From contig NZ_CP036267.1 of the NCBI RefSeq assembly GCF_007744255.1, positions 3,948,001 to 4,012,000 of the forward strand: a DNA stretch of 64,000 nt. The letters run 5' to 3'. This DNA is from Thalassoglobus polymorphus. GTDB lineage: Bacteria > Planctomycetota > Planctomycetia > Planctomycetales > Planctomycetaceae. Both the position numbers and the translations under genes were made by a program. Every line of letters starts with the position of its first letter. Within the stretch, counting starts at the first letter, position 1. The notes under the pieces are model-generated. The model saw nothing but the letters and a program-made list of their open reading frames with translations, did no database searches and had not been told where the DNA came from. Shown here piece after piece: positions 43,897 to 53,100 of the stretch.

Positions 43897-46800
43897 CGGG
43901 AACTGCACCCATTGAAGTTTTCGCTGTGATTTTTGGGGAGCTTTGAGATTGTCTTCGAATCGTTTGAGGAAGCGTTCCAATTCGTCCTGATCGATCGGCT
44001 TCGAGACAAACCCATCCATCCCCGCTTTGAAGCAACGCTCGCGGAACTCTTCGAGAACATGAGCTGTCATAGCAAATACGGGAGTTTTGGTGACATTCGA
44101 TTGCTCTTCGAATTCCCGAATTTTATGAGTGGTCGTGACACCATCCATTCCCGGCATTTCGATATCCATAAAGATTGCATCGAAAAAGTTACCGTTTTGA
44201 CACAATTCTAATGCCTCTTGCCCGCTCTCAGCCGTTGTCACCTGGTGGCCGAGAGAGCGAATCATCTCTCCTGCAACCATCAGATTGATTTCACTGTCAT
44301 CGACAATGAGTAGCTTCAAAGTCCCTTCAGGAATCTCCGGAGCGACGAACTCTTCCTGCTCATTATCAATTTTCTCTTCAGCATTGAGCGCGCGAATCTC
44401 AAAATCAAATTCTTCAATCGTAAATGGTTTAATCAGGTGTGAACAAAGATTCACGCAGAGTTGCATCGATGGTTCACTTTCCATCCCCGAGGGAATCAGT
44501 GTCATGATCGGAAGCAGGTCTGCTGCAGTTCCAAGAAGTTGATCTTCGTAGACTCCGAAGCAATCGATATCAACAATCAGAGCTTCATATTCACAGGTCT
44601 CCTGGTTCAGAACAAGTTCCTGTAGTTCCTCAACACTGTCCACACGAACAATTTTGTGGCCAAGCGTCTCCACAATCTGCACTAAATGATCGCAGTACAA
44701 ATCGTCGGGAGAGTAAAGTAAAAGCGACTTTGAATCTTGCTCACGTTCAGGCGGCGTTTGTGCTTGTGCAAGGTCCAGTGCGAACCGAAAAACCGATCCT
44801 TCTTCAAGCTTGCTTTCGACCTGAATGTTTCCCCCCATGAGGGTGACCAGTTGACGAGAGATCGCCAGTCCCAATCCGGTCCCCCCAAATCGTCGCGTCA
44901 CCGAGGCATCACCCTGATCAAACGACTCGAACACCTGGTTGATCGCATCGGGGTGAATCCCCACTCCGGAATCTTGAACTGAAAACTCAACACCCTGGTC
45001 GTACCGAGGATCTGTTGATCTTTCCACAGAGAGAGTGACGTGTCCGTTCTCAGTGAATTTGATTGCGTTTCCAAGTAAGTTCAACAAGATCTGACGAAGC
45101 CGATTTGGGTCGCCGTAAACACTGGCAGGAACTTCAGGAGAAATCAGACAACGAAACTTGAGGCCCTTTTCGTACGCCTTCACACACAGCAAACGACACG
45201 CATCGACAACGCAACTGTGCAGGTTGAATTCGATGTGATCAATTTCCAGCTTGCCTGCTTCAATTTTTGAAAAGTCCAAGACATCGTTGAGGATCGTCAG
45301 CAAAGTCTTCGCGGATTGCGAAACGGTTTTCAGGTAACTCGTTTGCTGGTTGTCCAATCGCGTCGCCAATGCGAGTTGAGACATTCCAATAATCCCATTC
45401 ATCGGCGTCCGAATTTCGTGACTCATCATTGCCAGGAATCGCCCTTTGGCTTCGTTCGCATCTCTGGCTTCACGAATAGAATCCACGAGTCGAGACTGAG
45501 TTCTTCGCAGCGCTTTCGCAACAGTTTCCAGTTCTCGATTGGACCGCACGAGTTGCGATGCACGATCTTCAAGTTCTTCCGTTCGGGCTGCGACACGAGT
45601 TTCAAGTGTTTCATTCAGGGCCTGAAGTTCCGCGAAGCCTTCTGCATTCTCAAGCGCAGCACCAACGAGCGTAGCAATGAATTCTGCAATTTGACGATCA
45701 GTGATCGAGAAGGACCGCGAGAGATCGGAATGCTCAATCTTCAAATGAGCAATCACTTCACCTCGAATAACGACTTTCGTCAACATCGTTGAAGAGGGCT
45801 CAGAGTCCTCCAGGTCAGCAAGGTTGAAGACGTTAGAACGACGCAGCGAGCTCTCAGAATGAAGATGGGCGTCTCTCTTCCAAAGCAGTTTTGAAATCGG
45901 TGCACGAACAAGCTTACGACCAGCGACTTCACCTTCACGAACGATCTCTTCGACGGCCCTGGCGGACATAATCTTTCGACCAGTCTGCATGAGAGTTTCA
46001 AATCGATCTGCGAGAGAAAGCGTTTCTCGATCATCATCGTTTTGGATTAAGAAATTGACCGATTCGATTTGGAATTCAGCCTCTTGAAATTGGTCAATCT
46101 CTGCTTGCGTGAAATTCCGACCAAGCTCTTGTCCCAGTTTTTGCTGGACCTGCCGGGTTAGCGCCAACTCATAAGCAGCTTTGTGTTTTCTTGCGAATTT
46201 CAGGCTTTTTTGTAACTCCTTGTTTGCCCTGGAATTTCGACCTTGCATGGCCGAAATTAACGCCAGTTCCCGGTAGAGTTGCGGTAATTCGTTCTTAAAA
46301 CGAATCGTAGCCAGAATCGCTTGATTCGCTGTCCTCCGAGCTTTTTTGAGAGACTCCTTCCTCGCCGAAAGCATGAACGATTTATCCTGCTGTGCGCGTT
46401 GCCTCCACGCAGCGACCAGCCAGGTATAAATTGGACAAGTGTAAGGGTTTTTGACACCGGCTGCTTCCACATGATTGCGGGCTCGATTGAGCACTGAGAT
46501 CGCCCGCTCAGATTCATTTCGATCGAGGAGAGAAATTGCTTGCGTCAGCAGAACCTGGGCCGTTCCCTGTGCATCTTCACGTTCCCGATGAAGTTCTTTC
46601 TCAAGCACCTCCGCCGGAAGCTTACCGTTCATGGCACGAATCCAGACATCAAGGATAATCCCCGAGGCCTGCTCATCGCCAAGAGTCATTCCGGATTCAT
46701 AATTTCGACGACACTCTTCAATCGAACCGGCGAAGTCCCCCAGTCGATACAAGGCTGCAGCGACCTGATAACGCGCGATATGAACCTGCCAGAAGTCTCC

Positions 46801-49800
46801 GGTTCTTTCCAGAATCTTGATTGCTTTCCTGCAATAGTCGATGCAATCCTCATATCGACAGTTTGCATAGTGGGCAATCCCGTGAAAGTGCAACGACTGC
46901 CCCTTTCCCCATTCGTCGTTGAGTTCATCCCGAATCTCAAAAGAACGGGTGACATATTTGTAAGCACGTGGGAAGTAAGGAATGAGGACCATTCCCGGCG
47001 CGTGGTCGGAATACGCTTGAGCCAGTTCGAGAGTCGGAAGGTATTTCTCCCCCTCATTCATGCCTCGTAAGTTCGCCCACAACGTCATCGGCTTAGAACG
47101 ACAGTACCAGCTTGCATGTGAGTATCCACTCAACAGCTTGAGGACCAGACGTTCCCTCTCTGTTGGTGTTCGCCGCAATCTGGAGAGAAAGAGCGTTGGG
47201 AACGCCGTATGTGCAGCCTGACGACAGCTTTCGTATGCCAAGTGAGCCAAAAGTGCGAGTCGAGTCTGGGGAATTTTTTGTGAGACAATCTCTAAGGCAT
47301 CACGAAAGTGTTGAATCGCCGTATCCATGTCTCCTCGTTTAATGCACAGCTCTCCCTGCTTCCCGCAAATCTCAGCACTTTCAAGTTCGCACTTCACATG
47401 ATCTCTTGCATGGGCGAATGCAATTCGAGCCTCTTCGTATTTCCCCTGAAGCATCTGGACGTCGCCAAGTCCTTCGTGGATATCAAAGAGATTCGGACCA
47501 CCTGTTGTGGGAGCTGCCTTTAACGCAATTCGAAACTGTTGCTCAGCGAGTTCGAGTGCATGTTGATTCCTGGCCCGTTTCGCAGCCAATAAAGCGTAAA
47601 AGTAGGCTAGCTCGTTTGCTCCTGCTGATGAGTAGTGGTAAGCAAGAGCTGCAATTTGATCAGGGTATTTTTTCTCAATGAATCTGGCAGTCAGAAGGTG
47701 CAGCTCCTTTCGCACTGCCCGATTCATCCGTGACAGAAGTTCTTCCCGGATTTTGTCATGCAGGAAAACACAAACTTCACTGGAATGACGCTTCCACAAA
47801 AGTTGACGATTTTTAGCATTTTGAATTGCGTGAAGAATCTCAGACGGAGAAAGCTCTGACACCAGGTTGGCAAGTTCAACATCAAACTCACGTCCCAAAA
47901 TTGCCCCCACCTCGAGATACTTGCGTGTTGCAGGCGAGAGCAGCGCAAGCCGCTGTGCCAGAACTTCGCCAGCCTCGGCAGAAGAGCACAAGTTTCTGAA
48001 GCGAGCTTCATCAATTTTCCAACCAGACTGCGCAGGATAGATCCCGCCTGACTCAACTAAGCCATACAGAAGGGAAGTCACCATAAACGGACTTCCAGCT
48101 GCAAGCTCTCGAACGACTTCAAGGACTCGCCGAGGAACTCGCCCTGCCATCGAAAGGACAACTTGATCAACATCTCCTTCCGACAAAGGGCTCAAATGAA
48201 TTCGCTGAATGAGGGAAGTACTTTTTAGTGGATGATAATTTGAAACCTCTTCTGTCCGGTAAGAAATGAGCAACATCACATGGCGCTCACCCGAACTTTT
48301 TTCAGACTGTTGAACACGCCAGAACTTCAGTAAACGACTGACGAAGTCGGCGTCCCACTGGCAATCATCCAGGATCACCAAGGCAGGGGTTTCGGCATCA
48401 CCGAGCAAACTGAAAAGCCGACAAATTGCCAGAAGCGTTCCCGCTTCCCCATTCACAGAGGGCTTATCAACTTGACCTTGAGTCTCAAAAAGCTGAGCCA
48501 GTTTTGGTAGCGCCCTCACAAGAATTTCTTCGATATCAAGACACTCAGACCGGAGCCGCTGACCGAATTCCGGGTCGGTCTCTTTCTTCGCCACGATTTG
48601 ACTGGCAATCTGATTTAGAATCTTGAAAGACGTCCGAATGTCGAACGAAGCTGTTCCGTGGTAAACATCAAGACCTTTGGATTGAGCTCGGTTGGACAAT
48701 TCTAAAATCAATCGCGATTTTCCATGACCCGATTCTCCTTCAAGAATGATGTCCTGAGCCTCACCGGGAATCGTGCGATCAATGGCATGTTCCAGTTGAT
48801 CGAGTTCAGTCCTCCGAGAGACGAAAGCTGGTGCAGCCAGTGAATTCCGGACATCACTGGTCCCAATCGTTATCAATGGCTCTCGCCCTGACGTTATCAG
48901 GGACTCATATAATGCGTTCACGTCGTCGAGCACAGCGTCGACTGAGTGGTAGCGATCAGCACTTCGCCGTTGCAGACAGCGTGTGAGAATCTGATCAAAA
49001 TGGCTGCTGACTTTGACTCCTAGTTTACGAACCGATGGCGAATTCTGAGTTGACTGCGCATAGAGAAGTTCGTTGAGTGTTTCACCAAGGAATGGAGTTC
49101 GCTGTGTGAGTGCTTCAAAAATGATACAGGCAACCGAGTAAAGATCTGAAGAGGCTCCGATCTTGTCACTGACAATTCCCGTCTGCTCGGGGGACATGTA
49201 AAAGGCGTTTCGGAAATCGAGTTCACTGAGCTTTCCGGCATCCTCTTCAATGAACGGCCCCCCTGTCCAGAATATTCTCCAGGTCCAGTCGGTTTTTAAG
49301 CGTCTCGCCTGGGCATGCGAAGGAGTTAAGGAAAGGTGCAGGACCCCAGCTTGATGCAGTTCTCGAATCTCGTTGAGTAAGGCTTGAAAAAGGCGTAATG
49401 CTTCCAATTCGGTCAACGGTCGCTCAGCGATCAGGTCAGGAAGCAGGTCACCATTGGTCACTGGTGAGAAGAACCACGTTGCTGAGTTTCGTGTGGTTGC
49501 CGCGACAACATTCCGATAATTTTTCACTCGCAACTGTTCGACGTCACTGACAAATTTCTTCCGAACGTCTTCTTTTAGCTCTCCGTGATTGAAAGCAAAA
49601 ACGAGCTCTTCGTTCTCTAAATCTGATGCAAGCCAACACTCAAACCCAAGACGACATTCAACTCGACTCATGAGCTGAAACCGTTCCATCAGCAGCACAC
49701 TTCCTTCGACTCTTTCTTCGTGCACCGAAGCGCTGTCCACGCCAGAGTTGAATTCAGATTGGGAAGGTGTTGAAGCCATGAAGTAGTTTGCACTCGAAAG

Positions 49801-49824
49801 TGAAGGGAAAGACTGTTTAACCAC
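43885..49824 (-). CDS. Giant hybrid: pseudokinase, AAA ATPase, GAF, histidine kinase, receiver
   Basis: The 1979-residue cytoplasmic protein has these domains in order. A protein-kinase-like domain (about 46-305) has LHLS (162-165) in place of HRD and FWTGG (185-189) in place of DFG, while SPEQTG and SDLYSVACIIFEALT are kept, so it is probably a pseudokinase. An AAA/STAND-type ATPase (about 335-640) has Walker A GESGHGKS (363-370) and LVILDDCQWD as Walker B. Long helical TPR-like repeats (about 740-1220) follow, then a GAF-like domain (about 1250-1400) and a coiled coil. The histidine kinase has FLAMMSHEIRTPMNG with phospho-His1469, then HATPase_c. A degenerate receiver (about 1710-1825) precedes a true receiver (1836-1957, Asp1887 in MDIEMPG). 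The start is GTG 49824 or ATG 49779. It diverges from a PhcB-like methyltransferase gene, its likely functional partner. Confidence 0.9.
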   Translation of the reverse strand: MVKQSFPSLSSANYFMASTPSQSEFNSGVDSASVHEERVEGSVLLMERFQLMSRVECRLGFECWLASDLENEELVFAFNHGELKEDVRKKFVSDVEQLRVKNYRNVVAATTRNSATWFFSPVTNGDLLPDLIAERPLTELEALRLFQALLNEIRELHQAGVLHLSLTPSHAQARRLKTDWTWRIFWTGGPFIEEDAGKLSELDFRNAFYMSPEQTGIVSDKIGASSDLYSVACIIFEALTQRTPFLGETLNELLYAQSTQNSPSVRKLGVKVSSHFDQILTRCLQRRSADRYHSVDAVLDDVNALYESLITSGREPLITIGTSDVRNSLAAPAFVSRRTELDQLEHAIDRTIPGEAQDIILEGESGHGKSRLILELSNRAQSKGLDVYHGTASFDIRTSFKILNQIASQIVAKKETDPEFGQRLRSECLDIEEILVRALPKLAQLFETQGQVDKPSVNGEAGTLLAICRLFSLLGDAETPALVILDDCQWDADFVSRLLKFWRVQQSEKSSGERHVMLLISYRTEEVSNYHPLKSTSLIQRIHLSPLSEGDVDQVVLSMAGRVPRRVLEVVRELAAGSPFMVTSLLYGLVESGGIYPAQSGWKIDEARFRNLCSSAEAGEVLAQRLALLSPATRKYLEVGAILGREFDVELANLVSELSPSEILHAIQNAKNRQLLWKRHSSEVCVFLHDKIREELLSRMNRAVRKELHLLTARFIEKKYPDQIAALAYHYSSAGANELAYFYALLAAKRARNQHALELAEQQFRIALKAAPTTGGPNLFDIHEGLGDVQMLQGKYEEARIAFAHARDHVKCELESAEICGKQGELCIKRGDMDTAIQHFRDALEIVSQKIPQTRLALLAHLAYESCRQAAHTAFPTLFLSRLRRTPTERERLVLKLLSGYSHASWYCRSKPMTLWANLRGMNEGEKYLPTLELAQAYSDHAPGMVLIPYFPRAYKYVTRSFEIRDELNDEWGKGQSLHFHGIAHYANCRYEDCIDYCRKAIKILERTGDFWQVHIARYQVAAALYRLGDFAGSIEECRRNYESGMTLGDEQASGIILDVWIRAMNGKLPAEVLEKELHREREDAQGTAQVLLTQAISLLDRNESERAISVLNRARNHVEAAGVKNPYTCPIYTWLVAAWRQRAQQDKSFMLSARKESLKKARRTANQAILATIRFKNELPQLYRELALISAMQGRNSRANKELQKSLKFARKHKAAYELALTRQVQQKLGQELGRNFTQAEIDQFQEAEFQIESVNFLIQNDDDRETLSLADRFETLMQTGRKIMSARAVEEIVREGEVAGRKLVRAPISKLLWKRDAHLHSESSLRRSNVFNLADLEDSEPSSTMLTKVVIRGEVIAHLKIEHSDLSRSFSITDRQIAEFIATLVGAALENAEGFAELQALNETLETRVAARTEELEDRASQLVRSNRELETVAKALRRTQSRLVDSIREARDANEAKGRFLAMMSHEIRTPMNGIIGMSQLALATRLDNQQTSYLKTVSQSAKTLLTILNDVLDFSKIEAGKLEIDHIEFNLHSCVVDACRLLCVKAYEKGLKFRCLISPEVPASVYGDPNRLRQILLNLLGNAIKFTENGHVTLSVERSTDPRYDQGVEFSVQDSGVGIHPDAINQVFESFDQGDASVTRRFGGTGLGLAISRQLVTLMGGNIQVESKLEEGSVFRFALDLAQAQTPPEREQDSKSLLLYSPDDLYCDHLVQIVETLGHKIVRVDSVEELQELVLNQETCEYEALIVDIDCFGVYEDQLLGTAADLLPIMTLIPSGMESEPSMQLCVNLCSHLIKPFTIEEFDFEIRALNAEEKIDNEQEEFVAPEIPEGTLKLLIVDDSEINLMVAGEMIRSLGHQVTTAESGQEALELCQNGNFFDAIFMDIEMPGMDGVTTTHKIREFEEQSNVTKTPVFAMTAHVLEEFRERCFKAGMDGFVSKPIDQDELERFLKRFEDNLKAPQKSQRKLQWVQFPSSK

Positions 49825-50077
49825 ATATCAAAAACATTGGTTTCAATCCTTATCTTTACTTCATGACTCACCTGCGTGAGTCATTCTTTCCCCTGTCCCC
49901 CCCAAATTACCTGAAAGGAAAAATAAACTGTTGTAGAAAGTGGACAACACGGAATAACCGTTTCAATCATTTTGCGCAGAATCTTCAAAAATAATCTTGT
50001 GAATGGTCCAACGTACTGCCACTATTCTTTTCAGCGGGTATGAAAACATGGTCGGGCTTAATCCATAAAGGGAAAAA
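49825..50077. promoter_or_regulatory. Divergent control region, hybrid kinase and methyltransferase
   Basis: These 253 bp contain both promoters and the palindrome at 49863-49884. AAGGG precedes the methyltransferase ATG at 50078. No small gene or dispersed repeat copy is seen. Confidence 0.55.
49863..49884. promoter_or_regulatory. Perfect palindrome in divergent promoter region
   Basis: Arms ATGACTCAC/GTGAGTCAT (9 bp) around CTGC, centred about 50 bp upstream of the hybrid kinase start. Length and symmetry suit a dimeric DNA-binding regulator; it can also fold as a leader hairpin of the kinase message. The plus strand following is TCTTTCCCC, a weak T-tract. Confidence 0.55.
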
Positions 50078-51202
50078 ATGTCCACTATAGATTCAAACAT
50101 CCCATTTGATGTCGAGTCCTTCTTCAATGTCGAGGTTGCGAATTTTAAGGAAACGCTGGATCGTATCGAAAATGAGGTCGAGCAAAATCCAGATCAGGAA
50201 ACCGTAGACCGTTGCGTTGAGGAGTTCACAGTTGCTTTCCACCAGTCACGCGAAGAATGCCGAGTTGCTGAAGAATCTCTGAAGGATGATGCTCGCAAAC
50301 TTGCTGAAGTTCAAAAACGCTTTCGTGATGAACTTGCTCCCTGGTTTGATCAAAGCTGGTTCTTTGATCGTGCTAAGAAAAAGCCGCGAGGTTACCCAGG
50401 TGACTATGTCATGCTGACGGCTCTTTATAACGAAGAGCCGAAGTCGACCGGTCTCGGATTGGTCATGGACCGTTACTTTCTCAAAGCAGACCTTGCCCGT
50501 GCTGTGCGAACTCGTTTAGCTGACGTGAAAGCGTTTGTCCTGGACGAAATTCAGAAGCGAAATAAACCCGTTTCAATTTTGAATGTCGCATCCGGCCCAG
50601 GACGTGAGTACACATGCGGATTTGATCATCTCGAAAATCCGGTTTCTGTCACCTGCCTGGACAGCGATGAAGCCGCTCTTGGTTTCTTAAAAGATGAAGT
50701 CGAGCAAGCCGCTGCTAAAAATCTGACTGTCTCACCAGTCTGCTATAACGCCCTGAAGACGACTAGCGGCGAGAAAAACATCCAGAACTTTGGTGCTTCG
50801 GATATCGTTTACAGTGTCGGACTGTGTGATTATATCCCCGATCGCTACATGATTCGCATCCTGGAAGGCTGGCGGCAGTCAGTCGTCGAGGGTGGAGTGG
50901 TCTATGTTGCGTTCAAAGATTGTCGCGAGTATGTCGCCTCTGAGTACCAATGGCATGCAGATTGGCACTTCTACCTCAGAACGGAAGAAGACTGTCGAGC
51001 CCTTTTCGAGCAAGCAGGCTACGACATGGACACAATGGAAATGTCCCGCGACTCCACCGGCATCATCATGAATTTTGTGAGCCGAATCACAACCTCCGAG
51101 GGTGTCCAGATCGACAAGAACCAAGAGCTGAAAGGCCCGCACTTCTCGTCAGTACGTGAAACAGAGGCGTCACAAAGAGATTCGCTGACCTCAGAGAATT
51201 AA
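50078..51202 (+). CDS. SAM-dependent methyltransferase of the PhcB-like family
   Basis: The 374-residue cytoplasmic protein carries RGYPGDYVML (104-113), the signature that marks the family annotated as extracellular factor 3-hydroxypalmitate methyl ester biosynthesis protein; the type member is PhcB of Ralstonia. A Rossmann-fold methyltransferase domain follows, with motif I ILNVASGPGRE (167-177), an acidic ribose-binding end CLDSDE (193-198), and DIVYSVGLCDYIPDRYMIR near 245. The N-terminal 100 residues are helical and charged, as in the family. AAGGG lies nine bases before the ATG. It diverges from the hybrid kinase gene with 253 bp between. Substrate could be a 3-hydroxy fatty acid, giving a diffusible ester, but other substrates are possible. 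A terminator follows at 51337. Confidence 0.82.
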   Translation: MSTIDSNIPFDVESFFNVEVANFKETLDRIENEVEQNPDQETVDRCVEEFTVAFHQSREECRVAEESLKDDARKLAEVQKRFRDELAPWFDQSWFFDRAKKKPRGYPGDYVMLTALYNEEPKSTGLGLVMDRYFLKADLARAVRTRLADVKAFVLDEIQKRNKPVSILNVASGPGREYTCGFDHLENPVSVTCLDSDEAALGFLKDEVEQAAAKNLTVSPVCYNALKTTSGEKNIQNFGASDIVYSVGLCDYIPDRYMIRILEGWRQSVVEGGVVYVAFKDCREYVASEYQWHADWHFYLRTEEDCRALFEQAGYDMDTMEMSRDSTGIIMNFVSRITTSEGVQIDKNQELKGPHFSSVRETEASQRDSLTSEN

Positions 51203-51336
51203 GAAACCTCTTCGTCTCATGTTGAAGACTTAAGTTTCGAACGTTTTTCTCAGAACTTGATAGCTCCAATTCTGGAAAGCGTATCAGCTCTGACATCCTC
51301 AGATTTTGCACGACGTTCAATCGATTTTGAGCCCTG

Positions 51337-51372
51337 ACAGCCTCGCCGAGCTTTGCTTGCCGAGGCTGTTTT
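51337..51372 (+). terminator. Rho-independent terminator after the methyltransferase gene
   Basis: Perfect 9-bp arms ACAGCCTCG/CGAGGCTGT with a 15-base loop, followed by TTTTC. It lies 135 bp after the stop codon. Confidence 0.8.
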
Positions 51373-51575
51373 CGTGCATGGACGTCTCAACGACCATCTG
51401 TCCCCGTATGATTTTCAATGCATGTCGTAACGCTGAACATACGAACCGTTATTCAATCGCAAGCCACGATGAGGCCAGAATAATCTCGAGTTTTCAGAGA
51501 GAGCACGGCTTCGCAATGGCCGGTGATAACTCTGCACCTGTTGTTTTTTGCCCTCAACAAGTGCTGACATCGCAT

Positions 51576-51616
51576 AAAAAAACCTGACAGACACCAATAT
51601 TTTGATGACTGTCAGG
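51576..51616 (-). terminator. Rho-independent terminator for tRNA-Lys
   Basis: On the minus strand arms CCTGACAG/CTGTCAGG (8 bp) continue inside as ATCAA/TTGGT around AATA, then T7. It begins 9 bp beyond the tRNA 3' end. Confidence 0.88.
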
Positions 51617-51624
51617 CTTCAATG

Positions 51625-51697
<73 letters not shown>

Positions 51698-51960
51698 AAG
51701 TCCTTTACTGGAAATGACTTGCAACAGCGAACAGAATTCGCGAGTGAGGCAGGACATTTGCCAGTCTTTCCTGAAATTTCTTTCGGAAAAGTGAACGAGG
51801 CGAAGTCTAGTGAACACCGCAGGCGACTGCAATCAGGGAAACCGTATCGTGTCAAAAAGATGTCAAATTCTTCGGATGACCGAAAAAACTGACATCCCCC
51901 GAAAAATTCCTCTCTCTTTACACCGACAGAAATGAAGCCACCGAGGAAGATTTCCCAGGC

Positions 51961-53100
51961 CTACTTTTGATAGATCGGTAAATAATGATATTTGACCGAC
52001 AGGCTGAGTACCGCCATCGAGGTTGCATAAACCCGCCCGTGGCTTTTCTCCGATCCGTTCTCCGCCAGCCATGAGCCATCTTTTGCTTGCTGCCCGAGAA
52101 GCATCTCCTGCACAAGTTGCTGGGCCTTGGCTGCGTGTTCCCCCCCTCGCTGATACATCCCCTGTGAATAGTAGTAGGTCCCGTAGGAACAGAAGCGTTC
52201 CTTCCACTTAGGGGGATTCTCCAACAACCAATCGGAGGCCCCAGTGACTAATGGAGAGTCATATTCCCCGCAAACCTGCATTGCCAGCAGTCCGGCTGCT
52301 GTCATCGTAAAGGTCGGACGACTTTGCCCGGGAGTGTAAGTGAACCCGCTCGCCTCCTTATCCGGAAATCCTTTTCGGTCAAGCCGTGAAGCGTAGGATC
52401 GCTTCAAGTATTCAACAGCCTCGTCAATCGCACTCGCCGGAACCGCTAGGCCATCATTCTTCGCTGAACGCAACGCCATCAACTGCCAGACAGAAACAGA
52501 TAAATCAGAGTCCCGGGAGTTCGGATTGTACCTCCACCCACCCCGGTGCTGAGTCGGTTTCTGTTCTTTTTGAGAACTGAGGATGACATCGATCGCTTTT
52601 TGACAACGCTGATGGATCAGCTGGTCCTGCTCCTCGGTCGCTCCCATTCCCAGCATTTCTGTGAGCATGAGAGTAATAATCCCATGACCGTACATGCGTG
52701 AGCCATCTTTGGTCCCGAAGTAACCTTTGTCATCGACCCGATCATCGCGAAGAATGTAAGCTAATGCCTTCTGCATCGCTTGCCCTCGCGAATCTTTATC
52801 GGCCGGTTGAACTCCGACGCTCGCCATCGACATGATCGATAGCGCTGTCATTGTGCTATCGTATCGCTGATCGAGAATCGCTCCATCTTCACGCTGTTGG
52901 GAAATTAGATACGCAATCGCTTTTTCGACTCCGATATCAATTTCGTCAGTTTCAAACGCGGAGGCTTTCTGGTCCACGGAATTTGTGTCGACCTGCGCGA
53001 CGACTTGCCCAGATGCCAGCGATAAATGGACGCACACCACTGAGCAAATGATCATAGACCGCGAAAATGCGATTCCGGTTGGGATTCTATGAAACCTCAT
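51961..53100 (-). CDS. Exported squalene-cyclase-repeat protein
   Basis: The 379-residue protein has a signal peptide (about 1-36, ending GQVVAQ). Repeats of the squalene/hopene cyclase or prenyltransferase alpha/alpha-toroid type follow, including [40 protein letters not shown] and [18 protein letters not shown]. The cyclase DxDD motif is replaced by RDSDLS, so terpenoid cyclase activity is not expected. Proteins of this kind are common in planctomycetes near BatA/DUF58 genes and have unknown roles. The ATG overlaps the stop of the 1886-residue coiled-coil gene by 4 bp, so it is the last gene of that operon. RBS lies inside the upstream gene. Confidence 0.85.
   Translation of the reverse strand: MRFHRIPTGIAFSRSMIICSVVCVHLSLASGQVVAQVDTNSVDQKASAFETDEIDIGVEKAIAYLISQQREDGAILDQRYDSTMTALSIMSMASVGVQPADKDSRGQAMQKALAYILRDDRVDDKGYFGTKDGSRMYGHGIITLMLTEMLGMGATEEQDQLIHQRCQKAIDVILSSQKEQKPTQHRGGWRYNPNSRDSDLSVSVWQLMALRSAKNDGLAVPASAIDEAVEYLKRSYASRLDRKGFPDKEASGFTYTPGQSRPTFTMTAAGLLAMQVCGEYDSPLVTGASDWLLENPPKWKERFCSYGTYYYSQGMYQRGGEHAAKAQQLVQEMLLGQQAKDGSWLAENGSEKSHGRVYATSMAVLSLSVKYHYLPIYQK

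Noticed and set aside
51306-51587. Plus-strand open frame between the methyltransferase gene and tRNA-Lys
   Set aside because: It runs through two terminators and shows no protein features.
51961-53100. Genuine squalene/hopene cyclase
   Set aside because: The DxDD catalytic motif is not present, the protein is short and it has a signal peptide.
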